Part shown: one piece after another, positions 1 to 8,577 of the stretch
Numbering within the stretch: position 1 is the stretch's first letter
How the letters are laid out: each line of letters opens with the position of its first letter
NCBI RefSeq assembly: GCF_900638585.1
Contig: NZ_LR134523.1
Coordinates: 248,001-312,000 of the forward strand
Reading direction: 5' to 3'
DNA: 64,000 nt
From: Aedoeadaptatus ivorii
GTDB taxonomy: Bacteria > Bacillota > Clostridia > Tissierellales > Peptoniphilaceae
The notes under the pieces: model-generated
What the model was told of the DNA's origin: nothing
The model's input: the letters and a program-made list of their open reading frames with translations, nothing else
Databases searched by the model: none
Program-made: the position numbers and the translations under genes

Positions 1-905
1 AGGATTTTATCGTCAATGTGTCACGCAATAGCCCACTGGAGATCGTTCATGACCTAACAGAAATCTTTGATTTCGTCGTAGGTCAGATGTCGCGCAGTCC
101 AAATCTTTGATTTGGCTAACGAAAGCGGCCCGACTCCGCTCAGGATGACAGGGGCGGGGAGTATGGTGCGCCCGACTTCGCTTCGGATGACAGGGCCTTG
201 TTCTGCACATTTGCTCTTTATTGTCATCTTGAGCAAGGGGCGAAGCCCCGCGTCGAAAGATCTCTTTCGCTAGATAGAGTCCGCAAAGAAGCCGGTGCCG
301 AAACGCACGAATAGGATTTTATCGTCAATATGTCACGCAATAGCCCACTGGAGATCGTTCATGACCTAACAGAAATCTTTGATTTCGTCGTAGGTCAGAT
401 GTCGCGCAGCCCAAATCTTTGATTTGGCTAACGAAAGCGGCCCGACTCCGCTCAGGATGACAGGGGCGGGGAGTATGGTGCGCCCGACTTCGCTTCGGAT
501 GACAGGGCCTTGTTCTGCACATTTGCTCTTTATTGTCATCTTGAGCAAGGGGCGGAGCCCCGCGTCGAAAGATCTCTTTCCCTACATAGAGTCTGCATAG
601 AAGCCGGTGCCGAAACGCACGACGTCTCTTTCTGTTTGGGGGAATAATACACGCAATAGCCCACTGGAGATCCTTCGACTCCGCTTCGCTCTGCTCAGGA
701 TGACATGGATGGGGAGTATGGTGCGGCCCGACTCCGTTCAGGCTGACAGGGGTGGGGGTGCAATAGCCTTTGGAGCGGCGCGACTCCGCTTCACTCCGCT
801 CAGGCTGACAGGGGCGGGGAGTATGGTACGCCCGACCTCGCTTAGGATAATAAGGGTGGGGGCAATAGCCTAAAGAGCGATTGGCTTCCCATCCAAAGAT
901 CTCCA
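1..905 (-). repeat. Interspersed repeat cluster 1 (reverse orientation)
   Basis: No gene is credible here. The stretch is made of the intergenic repeat family that recurs at 12.4, 20.4, 30.3 and 43 kb. A block of about 312 bp is tandemly duplicated (1-312 and 313-624) with few changes. Units bounded by inverted ends lie at 221-463 and 533-705. Each runs from TTGTCATCTTGAGC at the left to GCTCAGGATGACA at the right, with a GGGGCgaaGCCCC hairpin in the left arm. Decayed copies of the right end follow at 725-870. The array faces the 5' side of the gntR operon. Open frames here read repeated CHPERSEAESKDL-like peptides and are spurious. Confidence 0.85.
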
Positions 906-932
906 TTTCGACAAAGCATTGACAGAACCGAG

Positions 933-962
933 CTGTTATACTACAATTAAAACAGTTATAAC
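933..962 (+). promoter_or_regulatory. Promoter and putative operator of the gntR-ABC operon
   Basis: An extended -10 element (TG-T-TATACT, 934-942) lies 35 bp upstream of the gntR start. GTTATA occurs twice, 20 bp apart (935-940 and 955-960). The second copy is part of the perfect palindrome GTTATAAC (955-962), next to the ribosome site. YtrA-type GntR proteins usually repress their own operon from such sites, so this is a likely autoregulatory operator by inference. A TTGACA at 919 is too close (12 bp) to serve as the -35 of this -10. Confidence 0.45.
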
Positions 963-977
963 ACAGGAGGGCCTACG

Positions 978-1358
978 CTGAATATTCACATACGAAATAC
1001 CGACAACGAGCCGATTTATCTGCAAATCGCCCGTCAGATTCGCGCGCAGATTGTATCCGGCGTTTTGCAGGAAGGGGAACAGTTGCCTTCGATCCGCGTG
1101 CTCGCCAAGGAGCTTAAGATCAGTATGCTTACGGCGAAGCGGGCGTATGACGAGCTGGAAGCGGAAGGGTTCGTGAATTCGGTACAGGGAAAGGGAAATT
1201 TTGTCGCGCCGCAGAATCGCGAATTTCTGCGGGAGGCGTATTTGAAGAAGATGGAAGCATTGTTGCAGGAGGCATCGGATCTCGCGGCTATGGCGGGGGT
1301 CGATGACGAAGCGTTGTTGCGTATGCTGTCGAATATGTTGGAGGGAAGGTATGAATAA
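978..1358 (+). CDS. GntR family regulator, YtrA type
   Basis: A 126-residue DNA-binding repressor. It has the N-terminal signature of short GntR/YtrA regulators (EPIYLQIARQIRAQI near residues 12-26) and a winged helix through about residue 75, with the recognition helix around MLTAKRAYDELEAEG. Only a short helical tail follows, as usual for this subfamily. The first ATG (1065) would cut off the first helix. The frame stays open upstream to a CTG at 978, seven bases after AGGAGG, so I place the start there. It overlaps the downstream ATPase gene by 8 bp and very probably controls this ABC transporter. The inducer is unknown; related systems respond to cell-wall stress or amphipathic peptides. 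Confidence 0.85.
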   Translation: MNIHIRNTDNEPIYLQIARQIRAQIVSGVLQEGEQLPSIRVLAKELKISMLTAKRAYDELEAEGFVNSVQGKGNFVAPQNREFLREAYLKKMEALLQEASDLAAMAGVDDEALLRMLSNMLEGRYE

Positions 1359-2205
1359 ATCGGCGATTGCGCTCTACGAAGTGGTGAAGCAGTTGGGAGA
1401 ATTTCGCCTGGGACCCATTGATTTTTCGGTGCCGCAGGGGTCGGTGGTCGGCTTTATCGGCCAAAACGGAGCGGGTAAGTCGACGACAATGAAGCTGATT
1501 TTGGGTTTGTTGCGCGCCGATTCGGGCACGATTACCGTATCGGATGCTCCCATCGGCACGACGCAGTATAAGGATTCTATCGGGGTGGTGTTCGACGATC
1601 TCTTTTTGCCGGAGGAGATGGACGCGAAGGCCGTAGAGGCGTTTGCGGCGCGGGTGTATTCCCATTGGTCGAAGGAGCGGTTTTTTTCGTATATCCGGCG
1701 CTTCGACATTCCCGAGACGCGCATTCTGAAGCAGTATTCCCGGGGGATGAAGATGAAGCTGTCGATCGCGATGGCACTTTCGCATGAACCGAAGCTATTG
1801 CTTTTGGATGAGGCGACGAGTGGGCTGGATCCCATTGTGCGGGAAGAGATTCTCGACATTCTTCGGGATTATATGGCAGATGGCGAGCGGACAATTTTGA
1901 TTTCATCGCATATTCTTTCGGATTTGGAAAAGATCGCGGATTATATCGCCTTTATTCACAAGGGGCAGTTGCTGTTTATGGAACCGAAGTACAGGCTGGA
2001 AGAAGAATACGGCATCTTAAGGATTTCGAAGGAAGAGGCCAAGGAACTGGATCCGGCAGCGGTGATCGGAAGGCGCGACAATGCGTTTGGCGAGGAGATA
2101 TTGGTTCGTCGCGACCGCATCCCCGCCGGGATGGCGATGGAGAGGCCGTCGATCGAGGAGATTATGATCTTTTTTGTGAAGGGGGCAGAAGTATGCGGGC
2201 GTTGA
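1351..2205 (+). CDS. ABC transporter ATP-binding protein
   Basis: A 284-residue nucleotide-binding subunit of an ABC-2 type exporter. Walker A is GQNGAGKST (about residues 37-45), the signature is YSRGMKMKLS and Walker B is LLLLDEATSGLD (about 149-160). The start ATG has GGAGGG just upstream and overlaps the gntR end by 8 bp. Its own end overlaps the permease by 13 bp, so the three genes are translationally coupled. The order GntR, ATPase, small permease is that of YtrAB or PmtRAB-like exporters, which expel antimicrobial or cytolytic peptides. The actual substrate cannot be read from the sequence. Confidence 0.9.
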   Translation: MNKSAIALYEVVKQLGEFRLGPIDFSVPQGSVVGFIGQNGAGKSTTMKLILGLLRADSGTITVSDAPIGTTQYKDSIGVVFDDLFLPEEMDAKAVEAFAARVYSHWSKERFFSYIRRFDIPETRILKQYSRGMKMKLSIAMALSHEPKLLLLDEATSGLDPIVREEILDILRDYMADGERTILISSHILSDLEKIADYIAFIHKGQLLFMEPKYRLEEEYGILRISKEEAKELDPAAVIGRRDNAFGEEILVRRDRIPAGMAMERPSIEEIMIFFVKGAEVCGR

Positions 2206-2816
2206 TTATTAAGGATTTGGCGACGATGAAAAAGAGCCTTGTGCTGGTGACGGTGCTCGCCGTGGCGATCGGCTATGTGGGCATTTCGCAGGAGTCGCTG
2301 TTGATGGTGGCGGGGTTGAGTGTGATGATCCCCATTATTTTGAGTTCGATCTCCTTCGGCTACGATGCGCGCTCGAATTTTCAGCAGCTCGCCTTTTCGA
2401 TGCCGATTTCGCGTCGCGAATATGTGTTGAGCAAGTTCTTTTTTGCCTTTGTCTTCGGGCTGGCGGGGGCGATCGCGATTTTCTGCGCCCGCATCGCCGG
2501 GGGCGAGGGTTCGGTGGCGACGGCGCTGATTCTTTCCCTCGCGGTGCTCTTTATAACGCTATTGGTGCTCGCCGTGCAGCTTCCCTTTATTTTGCGATAT
2601 GGTGCGGAGAAAGGGCGGCTGATTTTGGTGGTGACGTATTTTGTGATCTTCGGTGCCGTGCGGGTACTCAGGGATTTTCCCGGTCTCTTGCCGAATCGCT
2701 TGTTCGGCGGCGTGTCGCTCGTAACGGCGGGGGTGGTGTTTCTGCTCGCAAGTGCCCTCGCTACATATGCGCTGTATCGCGTGTCGGTGAAGGTGATGGA
2801 AGAGAAGGAGATATAA
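2193..2816 (+). CDS. ABC-2 family permease
   Basis: A 207-residue integral membrane protein with about six hydrophobic segments. It begins MRALIIKDLATMKKS and contains PISRREYVLSKFF after the first two segments, a pattern typical of ABC-2 permeases. It is shorter than classic 250-400 residue ABC-2 subunits but normal for those paired with YtrA-type regulators. It would form the transmembrane path for the ATPase encoded just upstream, probably as a homodimer. A strong bidirectional terminator follows. The family is clear; the substrate is unknown. Confidence 0.85.
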   Translation: MRALIIKDLATMKKSLVLVTVLAVAIGYVGISQESLLMVAGLSVMIPIILSSISFGYDARSNFQQLAFSMPISRREYVLSKFFFAFVFGLAGAIAIFCARIAGGEGSVATALILSLAVLFITLLVLAVQLPFILRYGAEKGRLILVVTYFVIFGAVRVLRDFPGLLPNRLFGGVSLVTAGVVFLLASALATYALYRVSVKVMEEKEI

Positions 2817-2846
2817 TCTATCACAAGGCGACGCGTATCCTTTTAG

Positions 2847-2888
2847 ACACAAAAACGGCTCCGTTTTGCCGCGGAGCCGTTTTTGTGT
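2847..2888. terminator. Bidirectional terminator
   Basis: A perfect 17-bp inverted repeat (ACACAAAAACGGCTCCG and its complement, 8-nt loop) flanked by A and T runs. It ends both the gntR-ABC operon from the left and the CNNM gene from the right. Confidence 0.9.
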
Positions 2889-2890
2889 TC

Positions 2891-4228
2891 TTATTCTTCG
2901 TCTTCGTCCTCCTCGAGATCCAGCAGTTTGATCTCCACCCGGGCGATGCGCTTGTCGGTAACGCCGAGGGTGGTGAGTTGAATGCTGTTGTCGTAGAGGA
3001 CGGTATATTTTTTGGTGTCGCCGGCTTCGGGAATAAAGCCCAGCCGCTCGATGGTAAGGCCCGAGATGGTCTCGTGGTTTTCGCTCTCGAGTTCCAGGTC
3101 GAGGAAGTCGTTGATGTCGTCGATGTCGGTCATGCCGTCGGCGACATAGGTGTGTTCGTCGAGCTTTAAGATGGGAAGAATGTCGTCGTCGTATTCGTCT
3201 TCGATTTCGCCGACGATTTCTTCGACGATGTCTTCGATGGTGACCATGCCCGCCAGGCCGCCGTATTCGTCGATGAGGATGGCGAGGTAGTTTTTGGTGG
3301 TCTGAAGTTCCTGCAGCAGGGTGTCGATGTTTTTGGTTTCGGGCACGAAGTAGGGTTTTTTCATGACCTTATCGATGTCGATGGAGCGATAGTTTGCCTT
3401 GGCGTATTCTACAAAGAGGTCTTTGATGTAGATGGTGCCGACGATGTTGTCGGGATTTTCTCGATAGACGGGTGCGCGGGAATAGCCGGAGCGCAGCATT
3501 TCTTGAATTTTATCGGTGTCGAATTCGTCGTAGTCGAGCATATATAGGCCCGTGCGGGGGGTCATGATCTCGTAGGCGAGTTTGTCGTCAAACGCCATAA
3601 TGTTGACCATCATAACTTCGCCGCTTTCGTTGATGACGCCGTGTTGCTGGCCCACTTTGAGATAGCTCTTGATTTCTTCTTCGCTGATGTTTTTTTCCAC
3701 ATCGGTGGAATATTTTCCCATCATTTTCAGAATGCCGGTGGTGGTGAGGCCGGTGAGTGCCACAAAGGGAGAGACCAAGGTATAAAAGCCCGAAATAAAT
3801 TTAACGCGCTTTAAGGCGATGCGCTCGGCGTCTTGGAGCGCCAACCGCTTGGGAACGAGCTCGCCCAAGACGAGGGTAATGTAGGAAAGCAAGATCAGGA
3901 CCAGCACAAAGGCGATGGTGTGGCCGTAGGGCACGCCCGCACGCGCTAGCGCCGTGCCGGGATAGGCGGCGAGGTCTTTGGAAGCGATGGCGGCGGCAAA
4001 AAACCCCGCAAGGGTGATGGCCACTTGTATGGTCGCCAAAAAACGCGTTTGATCGCGCGTGATCTCCAAAAGCAATTTGGCGCGGCGATTGCCGTCCTCG
4101 GCGAGTTCTTTGATGCGCTGGGGATTGGCGGAAACGACGGCCATTTCGGTGGCGGTAAAGAATCCGTTGATCCAGGTGAGCGCGGCGATGATCAAAAGTT
4201 GGGGCAGTATCTGCGGGCCCGGGTCCAT
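2891..4228 (-). CDS. CNNM/CorC (HlyC) family membrane protein
   Basis: A 445-residue protein with three parts. The N-terminal CNNM (DUF21) domain has about four membrane segments (residues 8-165, including LILLSYITLVLGELVPKRLA). A CBS pair follows (about 205-330; MTPR, YSRAPVY, LAILIDEYGGLAGMVTIEDI). The C-terminal CorC/HlyC domain covers about 350-435. The family is linked to Mg2+/Co2+ efflux or homeostasis and is often mislabelled hemolysin. An acidic tail (DLEEDEDEE) ends the protein. A -10 TATAAT on this strand lies at 4258-4263 and AAAGGAGG precedes the ATG. It is monocistronic and diverges from the M18 peptidase gene. Confidence 0.92.
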   Translation of the reverse strand: MDPGPQILPQLLIIAALTWINGFFTATEMAVVSANPQRIKELAEDGNRRAKLLLEITRDQTRFLATIQVAITLAGFFAAAIASKDLAAYPGTALARAGVPYGHTIAFVLVLILLSYITLVLGELVPKRLALQDAERIALKRVKFISGFYTLVSPFVALTGLTTTGILKMMGKYSTDVEKNISEEEIKSYLKVGQQHGVINESGEVMMVNIMAFDDKLAYEIMTPRTGLYMLDYDEFDTDKIQEMLRSGYSRAPVYRENPDNIVGTIYIKDLFVEYAKANYRSIDIDKVMKKPYFVPETKNIDTLLQELQTTKNYLAILIDEYGGLAGMVTIEDIVEEIVGEIEDEYDDDILPILKLDEHTYVADGMTDIDDINDFLDLELESENHETISGLTIERLGFIPEAGDTKKYTVLYDNSIQLTTLGVTDKRIARVEIKLLDLEEDEDEE

Positions 4229-4257
4229 GTGTGCATTCCTCCTTTGTTCTTAATTTT

Positions 4258-4328
4258 CATTATACCCCGTATCGTCTTCTGTGCCTACGTTTTGCGGCGT
4301 TTCTATCCCATTTTCCTTCTGGTATACT
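4258..4328. promoter_or_regulatory. Divergent promoter region
   Basis: On the minus strand a TATAAT (4258-4263) serves the CNNM gene. On the plus strand an extended -10, TGG-TATACT (4320-4328), serves the M18 aminopeptidase. Neither has a convincing -35 box. Confidence 0.5.
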
Positions 4329-4362
4329 GAACGTATGGAAAACGCATAGAAAGGATGATCCA

Positions 4363-5619
4363 ATGATAGCCAAAGATGTAATGGAATTTATAGATCGCAG
4401 TCCCACCTCGTATCATGTGGTGGATAACATCCGCATGATGGCGGCGGGTTTTGTAGAATTAGACCCGGCGGAAGCGTGGCAGCTCGAAAAGGGCGGTCGC
4501 TATTTTCTCGTCAACGACGACGGCGCGGTGGTGCTGTTTCGCATGGGGAGCGACGATCCCGAGACGATGCTCTTTCGGATTGCCACCAGCCATTCGGACA
4601 GCCCGGGCTTTCGCCTGTTGCCCGGCGGCATAGAAGACGGGGACGACCACGTGCGTTTGGACGTGGAAGTGTACGGATCGCCGATTTTTTCCGCCTGGAT
4701 GGACCGGCCATTGTCGATCGCGGGGCGGGTGTTGGTCCACGACGGCGACGCGGTACGGAGTCGCTTGGTGGATTTTAATGCGCCGGTAGTGACGATCCCC
4801 AATCTTGCGTTGCACTTAAACGGCGAGGTGAACAAAGGGCACGTCTATAAAATAGGAAAAGATCTCGTGCCCATCGGGAGCGCCGCCTGGAAGGACGGCG
4901 GATTTTTGCGCGCCTTGGCAGAACTCGCCGATGCGCGCCCCGAAGATGTGCTCGACTACGACTTGTACCTCTACCCCTACGAAGCGTCGTCTGTGATCGG
5001 GGCGGAGGAAGAGTGGATTCAGGCGCCGCGCCTCGACAATCTCGCCACCGCCTATACGGCCGTGCGGGCGCTGTTCGATGCCGATGCACCGGCAGATACC
5101 ACCGCGGTGGTGCTGATTACCGACAACGAAGAGATCGGGAGCACCACCAAAAGCGGCGGCGACAGTACCTTTTTTGCCAATACGCTCCGCCGCATCGCGA
5201 GAGGCGCCGGGGAAGAGGGTTTTTACCGCGCGCTGGCACGCAGCTTTATCCTATCGGCCGATATGACCCACGCCTCGCACCCCAACTATCCAGAGCGGGG
5301 CAACAAGAGCTGTGCGCCGGTACTGGGCGGGGGCGTCACGGTAAAGGTGGCCGCCAGCCGCAGCTACGCCACCCAGGGCATGAGTGCGGCGCGATTCAAG
5401 TATTTGATGCGCACCCTGGGTCTTACGGTGCAGGACTTTGCCAATCCCCACGGCCAACGGGGCGGCACGACCATCGGTCCTTTAGGGCTCCGCCATTTAG
5501 ATATCCTCTCTGCCGATGTGGGGATTCCGCTTTGGTCTATGCATTCGGTGCGCGAAACCGTCGCCGCAAAGGATGTGGACGATATGTACCGCGCTTTCGT
5601 GGGGTACTTCCGGTTTTAG
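4363..5619 (+). CDS. apeB: M18 family aminopeptidase
   Basis: A 418-residue cytoplasmic metalloaminopeptidase that removes N-terminal residues, typically acidic or neutral ones, from peptides. The M18 metal ligands and motifs are present in order: TSHSDSPGF, LDNLATAYTAV, TDNEEIGSTTKSG, SADMTHASHPNY, GQRGGTTIGP and MHSVRE. These supply the co-catalytic zinc ligands. An in-frame extension to 4231 has no M18 homology. The ATG at 4363 starts the conserved MIAKDVMEFIDRSPTSYHV segment and has AAAGGATG upstream. It is monocistronic, with an intrinsic terminator after it. Confidence 0.93.
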   Translation: MIAKDVMEFIDRSPTSYHVVDNIRMMAAGFVELDPAEAWQLEKGGRYFLVNDDGAVVLFRMGSDDPETMLFRIATSHSDSPGFRLLPGGIEDGDDHVRLDVEVYGSPIFSAWMDRPLSIAGRVLVHDGDAVRSRLVDFNAPVVTIPNLALHLNGEVNKGHVYKIGKDLVPIGSAAWKDGGFLRALAELADARPEDVLDYDLYLYPYEASSVIGAEEEWIQAPRLDNLATAYTAVRALFDADAPADTTAVVLITDNEEIGSTTKSGGDSTFFANTLRRIARGAGEEGFYRALARSFILSADMTHASHPNYPERGNKSCAPVLGGGVTVKVAASRSYATQGMSAARFKYLMRTLGLTVQDFANPHGQRGGTTIGPLGLRHLDILSADVGIPLWSMHSVRETVAAKDVDDMYRAFVGYFRF

Positions 5620-5633
5620 GAACCGCTCAGAAT

Positions 5634-5655
5634 GCCGCCGAGAGGCGGTTTTTTT
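5634..5655 (+). terminator. Terminator after M18 peptidase
   Basis: A GCCGCC-gaga-GGCGG hairpin is followed by seven T, 15 bp after the stop codon. Confidence 0.8.
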
Positions 5656-5856
5656 GATGGAACGGTTCCGAATGCGAAAAAATACGACGCGGTTTTTTGT
5701 CGCATTTCCGAAAGATTTTATACTGATAGCCGCCGCAATTTGCAGATTATAAAATATATGGGTGTTTTTACGCCGATATTTCACAAATTTCCCTTATCTT
5801 CTATATTCTTTCCCCAAAATTGGTATAGGTTATAGTGTGAATAGGAGGAAATTCTT

Positions 5857-7086
5857 TTGAAAAAAATAATGATCATCGCCCTGGCCTATGTGGGTGTACT
5901 TACCGGTGCCGGACTTGCATCGGGTCAGGAGCTGTTGCAATATTTTACCGCATTCGGCAAAAAGGGCTTGATCGGCGTCCTCCTGGCAGGGGTATTACAC
6001 GCCCTGGTAGGCGGTGCGATCCTGCAGCTGGGTTCGTATTTTCGCGCCGACGACCATCAGCAGGTCTTAGATGAGATCGCGCCCTCCGGTCTGGCGAAGT
6101 TTCTCGACATCGGGCTGGTGATTACCTGTTTTGTGGTCGGCTTTGTCATGATCGCCGGCGCCGGCAGCAACCTGCACCAGCAATACGGGCTCGCCCCGTG
6201 GATCGGTTCCGCCATTTGCGTGGCGCTCACCATCGTGATCGGCATGATGGACTTTAAGAAGGTGGCGCAGGCGATCGGCGCCTTTACGCCGGTGATCGTC
6301 GCCTTTATCGCGGTCGCCGCGATCTATACGCTGTGGGGATTCGACGGCGATTGGGATGCGCTGGACGCGGTGGCCCGCATCATTCCCACCAATCTCCCCA
6401 ACTGGCAGCTCTCGCTGGTGAACTACTTCGCCATGTGCATGATCACCGGCACCAGTATGGCGCTGGTGCTCGGCGGGAGCGTAATGTATCCGAAGAAGGC
6501 GAAGCGAAGCGGGCTGATCGGCGGCGGCATCGTCGGCGTGATTACGGCACTATTGGGCTTTACGTTATTCGTAAAGGTCGATGCGGTAAAGGATGCGGAT
6601 CTGCCGCTTCAGCTTTTGGTATCGGAGATCCACCCGGCATTCGGGGTGATTATGTCCGTGGTGATCTACGGCATGATCTTTAATACCTGCATCAGCCTGT
6701 TTTATGCCCTCGCCTCCCGCTTTAGCGGCGGCGACGACAAGCGCTTTAAGTGGCTGCTCGTGGGCATCACTTTGGTGGGCTATGCCGTCAGTTTTCTCGG
6801 CTTTAAGCGCCTGATCTCGATTATGTATCCGATCCTCGGCTATATGGGTATGGTGCTGATCGCCACTTTGATCTATGGCTGGGCAAAGAGAAAGCGCGCC
6901 ATTCTCCGCGAAGACAAAAAACGACACGCCATCACACAGATTTTGGCGCGCAAACATACCGACACAAAGAAATTTACCCCGAGGGACCAAGAGCGGCTCG
7001 AAGCCATGGCAGAAGATGCCCATGTGGATCTGGAAGATATCGATGCCTTTGTCAAAGAGGTGGTCGAGTTCGGGGAAGCCTATTGA
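5857..7086 (+). CDS. YkvI family membrane transporter
   Basis: A 409-residue polytopic membrane protein with about ten hydrophobic segments. It opens with MKKIMIIALAYVGVLTGAGLASGQELLQYF, shown here by its core TGAGLASGQELLQYF (residues 16-30), a glycine-rich broken helix typical of the YkvI family within the LeuT-fold (APC) transporters. A charged cytoplasmic tail of about 70 residues follows the last segment. The start is TTG, eight bases after AGGAGGAA, and no in-frame ATG fits as well. It stands alone between two terminators. The substrate is unknown; amino acid or amine uptake is a guess from the fold. Confidence 0.85.
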   Translation: MKKIMIIALAYVGVLTGAGLASGQELLQYFTAFGKKGLIGVLLAGVLHALVGGAILQLGSYFRADDHQQVLDEIAPSGLAKFLDIGLVITCFVVGFVMIAGAGSNLHQQYGLAPWIGSAICVALTIVIGMMDFKKVAQAIGAFTPVIVAFIAVAAIYTLWGFDGDWDALDAVARIIPTNLPNWQLSLVNYFAMCMITGTSMALVLGGSVMYPKKAKRSGLIGGGIVGVITALLGFTLFVKVDAVKDADLPLQLLVSEIHPAFGVIMSVVIYGMIFNTCISLFYALASRFSGGDDKRFKWLLVGITLVGYAVSFLGFKRLISIMYPILGYMGMVLIATLIYGWAKRKRAILREDKKRHAITQILARKHTDTKKFTPRDQERLEAMAEDAHVDLEDIDAFVKEVVEFGEAY

Positions 7087-7087
7087 G

Positions 7088-7110
7088 AAAGTGCCTGCGG
7101 GCACTTTTTT
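7088..7110 (+). terminator. Terminator after ykvI-like gene
   Basis: An AAAGTGCC-tgc-GGGCACTTT hairpin is followed by a T run, immediately after the stop codon. Confidence 0.85.
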
Positions 7111-7170
7111 GCTTTTTTTGAAGATTTCGGACCGATTCGGTGTAAGTATAGTATAGAGAGGAGTGGGAGA

Positions 7171-8208
7171 ATGAAAAACAGACGGAGGGGACTTTGGGCC
7201 TTCGGCCTCGCCGCATTGGCAATTCCCCAAGTGGCGCGCTGGGTGCGCAAGGAGTGCTCGGTCAAAGCGATGCTCGACTGGCAAAAAGAGGGCATGTTCG
7301 ATGCGGTGCAGATCCTCTACGAAGACGAGGCGCGCATCGACGGCATCTATTATTCGGTGGTGGACCGGCTGCCGCTGTCCTTTTCCATTCTAAAGGCAGA
7401 GCGTCCCGAGGGACTTTTGCAGGTGGTACACGGGGCACAGGAGCACAAAGGCTATTACGAGGATTTTGCGCAAAAAATGGCGGAGGCGGGCTTTACCACC
7501 CTGCTTTCGGACAACCGGGGGCATGGCGATTCGGTGTCTACGGCGCATCCGCGGGGCTTTATCTCTTCCATAGACGATATCGTCATCGACCAATACGCCC
7601 TGGCGGTATATTTTAAGCGGCGCTTCCCCGGGCTTTCTCTCGCCATGTTCGGCCATTCGTTCGGTTCTTTGATCGTACGAAACTTTATCATGCGCCACGA
7701 CGACATACTCGACAAACTGATAATGACCGGCGTGGTGGCCTATCCCCCTTCGGCGCACTTCGGTCTCTTTGTGGGCAATGTGGAAGGCTTTTATACCGAC
7801 GAGCAAAAGCGCGGCTTTTTTATCCGCATGATGGACCACAAGACCAAGGCGGCGCTCCATACCGTAAGCAACAACGCCGATTTTCTGCGCGCTTTCAAAG
7901 AAGATCCGTTGGTAATCGAAAACTACACCAATGGCGGCGCCATGGCGATTTGGGAGGCGGCGGCGCGGCTCAAGGACTACGGCCGGTATTTGGTCAAAAA
8001 CCCAAATCTCGAAGTCCTCGCCCTAAACGGCACCCGCGACCCGTTGACCGCAGGCGCCAAGGGACTCGCGGATACGGCGAAGACATTTTACCGCTTGGGG
8101 TATCATAATTACGAGAACATCGTCTACCCCGCGATGTGCCACGACTTGCTGCACGAATCGGCGAGTCGGTATATTTTTGAAGACATGCAGGAATTTTTAC
8201 AACGATAA
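7171..8208 (+). CDS. Alpha/beta hydrolase, monoacylglycerol-lipase-like
   Basis: A 345-residue serine hydrolase of the Hydrolase_4 (S33 serine aminopeptidase/monoglyceride lipase) group. The triad is visible: the nucleophile in GHSFGS (about residue 166), Asp in NGTRDPLT (about 290) and His in CHDLLHE (about 327). DNRGHGDS forms the family motif before it. The first 18 residues are basic then hydrophobic, which may give a weak membrane anchor. A TATAGT -10 lies at 7147-7152 and GAGAGGAG precedes the ATG. It is followed after 13 bp by the thiamine-binding protein gene. The likely substrates are lysophospholipids or monoglycerides; this is inference from the fold. Confidence 0.85.
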   Translation: MKNRRRGLWAFGLAALAIPQVARWVRKECSVKAMLDWQKEGMFDAVQILYEDEARIDGIYYSVVDRLPLSFSILKAERPEGLLQVVHGAQEHKGYYEDFAQKMAEAGFTTLLSDNRGHGDSVSTAHPRGFISSIDDIVIDQYALAVYFKRRFPGLSLAMFGHSFGSLIVRNFIMRHDDILDKLIMTGVVAYPPSAHFGLFVGNVEGFYTDEQKRGFFIRMMDHKTKAALHTVSNNADFLRAFKEDPLVIENYTNGGAMAIWEAAARLKDYGRYLVKNPNLEVLALNGTRDPLTAGAKGLADTAKTFYRLGYHNYENIVYPAMCHDLLHESASRYIFEDMQEFLQR

Positions 8209-8221
8209 CAGGAGGCATACT

Positions 8222-8524
8222 ATGGCAGTACTGGAACTTACCCTCGTGCCCATCGGCACCCAAACGACATCTTGCAGCGGCTATGTGGCAAAGGCATACG
8301 ACGCGGTCAAAGACGACGAGAAGATCGACATCCGCCTAAATCCCATGGGGACCGTGCTCGAAGGCGAGATCGACGATCTGTTCGCCGCCGTACGCAAAAT
8401 GCAGGAAGCGGTTTTTACCGCCGGCGCTCACCGGGTGTATTCGGTGGTAAAAATCGACGATAGGCGCGACAAAAAAGCGAATCTCGACCAAAAGGTCAAT
8501 TCCGTAATGGAGAAACTCATCTAG
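8222..8524 (+). CDS. MTH1187 family thiamine-binding protein
   Basis: A 100-residue protein of the MTH1187/YkoF (DUF77) family. These ferredoxin-like-fold proteins bind thiamine or its HMP moiety. Conserved parts are ELTLVPIGT at the start, LNPMGTVLEGEIDDL mid-protein and VYSVVKIDDRRDK toward the end. The ATG has AGGAGGC ahead of it; an in-frame start at 8177 lies inside the preceding gene. It sits 13 bp after the hydrolase gene and probably shares its transcript, although no functional link is obvious. Confidence 0.88.
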   Translation: MAVLELTLVPIGTQTTSCSGYVAKAYDAVKDDEKIDIRLNPMGTVLEGEIDDLFAAVRKMQEAVFTAGAHRVYSVVKIDDRRDKKANLDQKVNSVMEKLI

Positions 8525-8546
8525 GTCCGTAAACGGAGATTCTTTG

Positions 8547-8555
8547 TGTTAAAAT
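8547..8555 (+). promoter_or_regulatory. Extended -10 promoter of the Mrp gene
   Basis: TGT-TAAAAT lies 23 bp upstream of the start codon. No matching -35 is seen. Confidence 0.4.
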
Positions 8556-8577
8556 ATCCCCATGGAAGGGATGAGTT

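Noticed and set aside
325-906. 193-codon frame with repeated CHPERSEAESKDL-like peptides
   Set aside because: It is a translation of the intergenic repeat units; the same peptide appears in other frames and clusters, and there is no start signal.
919-942. TTGACA (919) with TATACT (937) as a full promoter
   Set aside because: The spacer is only 12 bp; the TATACT is better explained as an extended -10.
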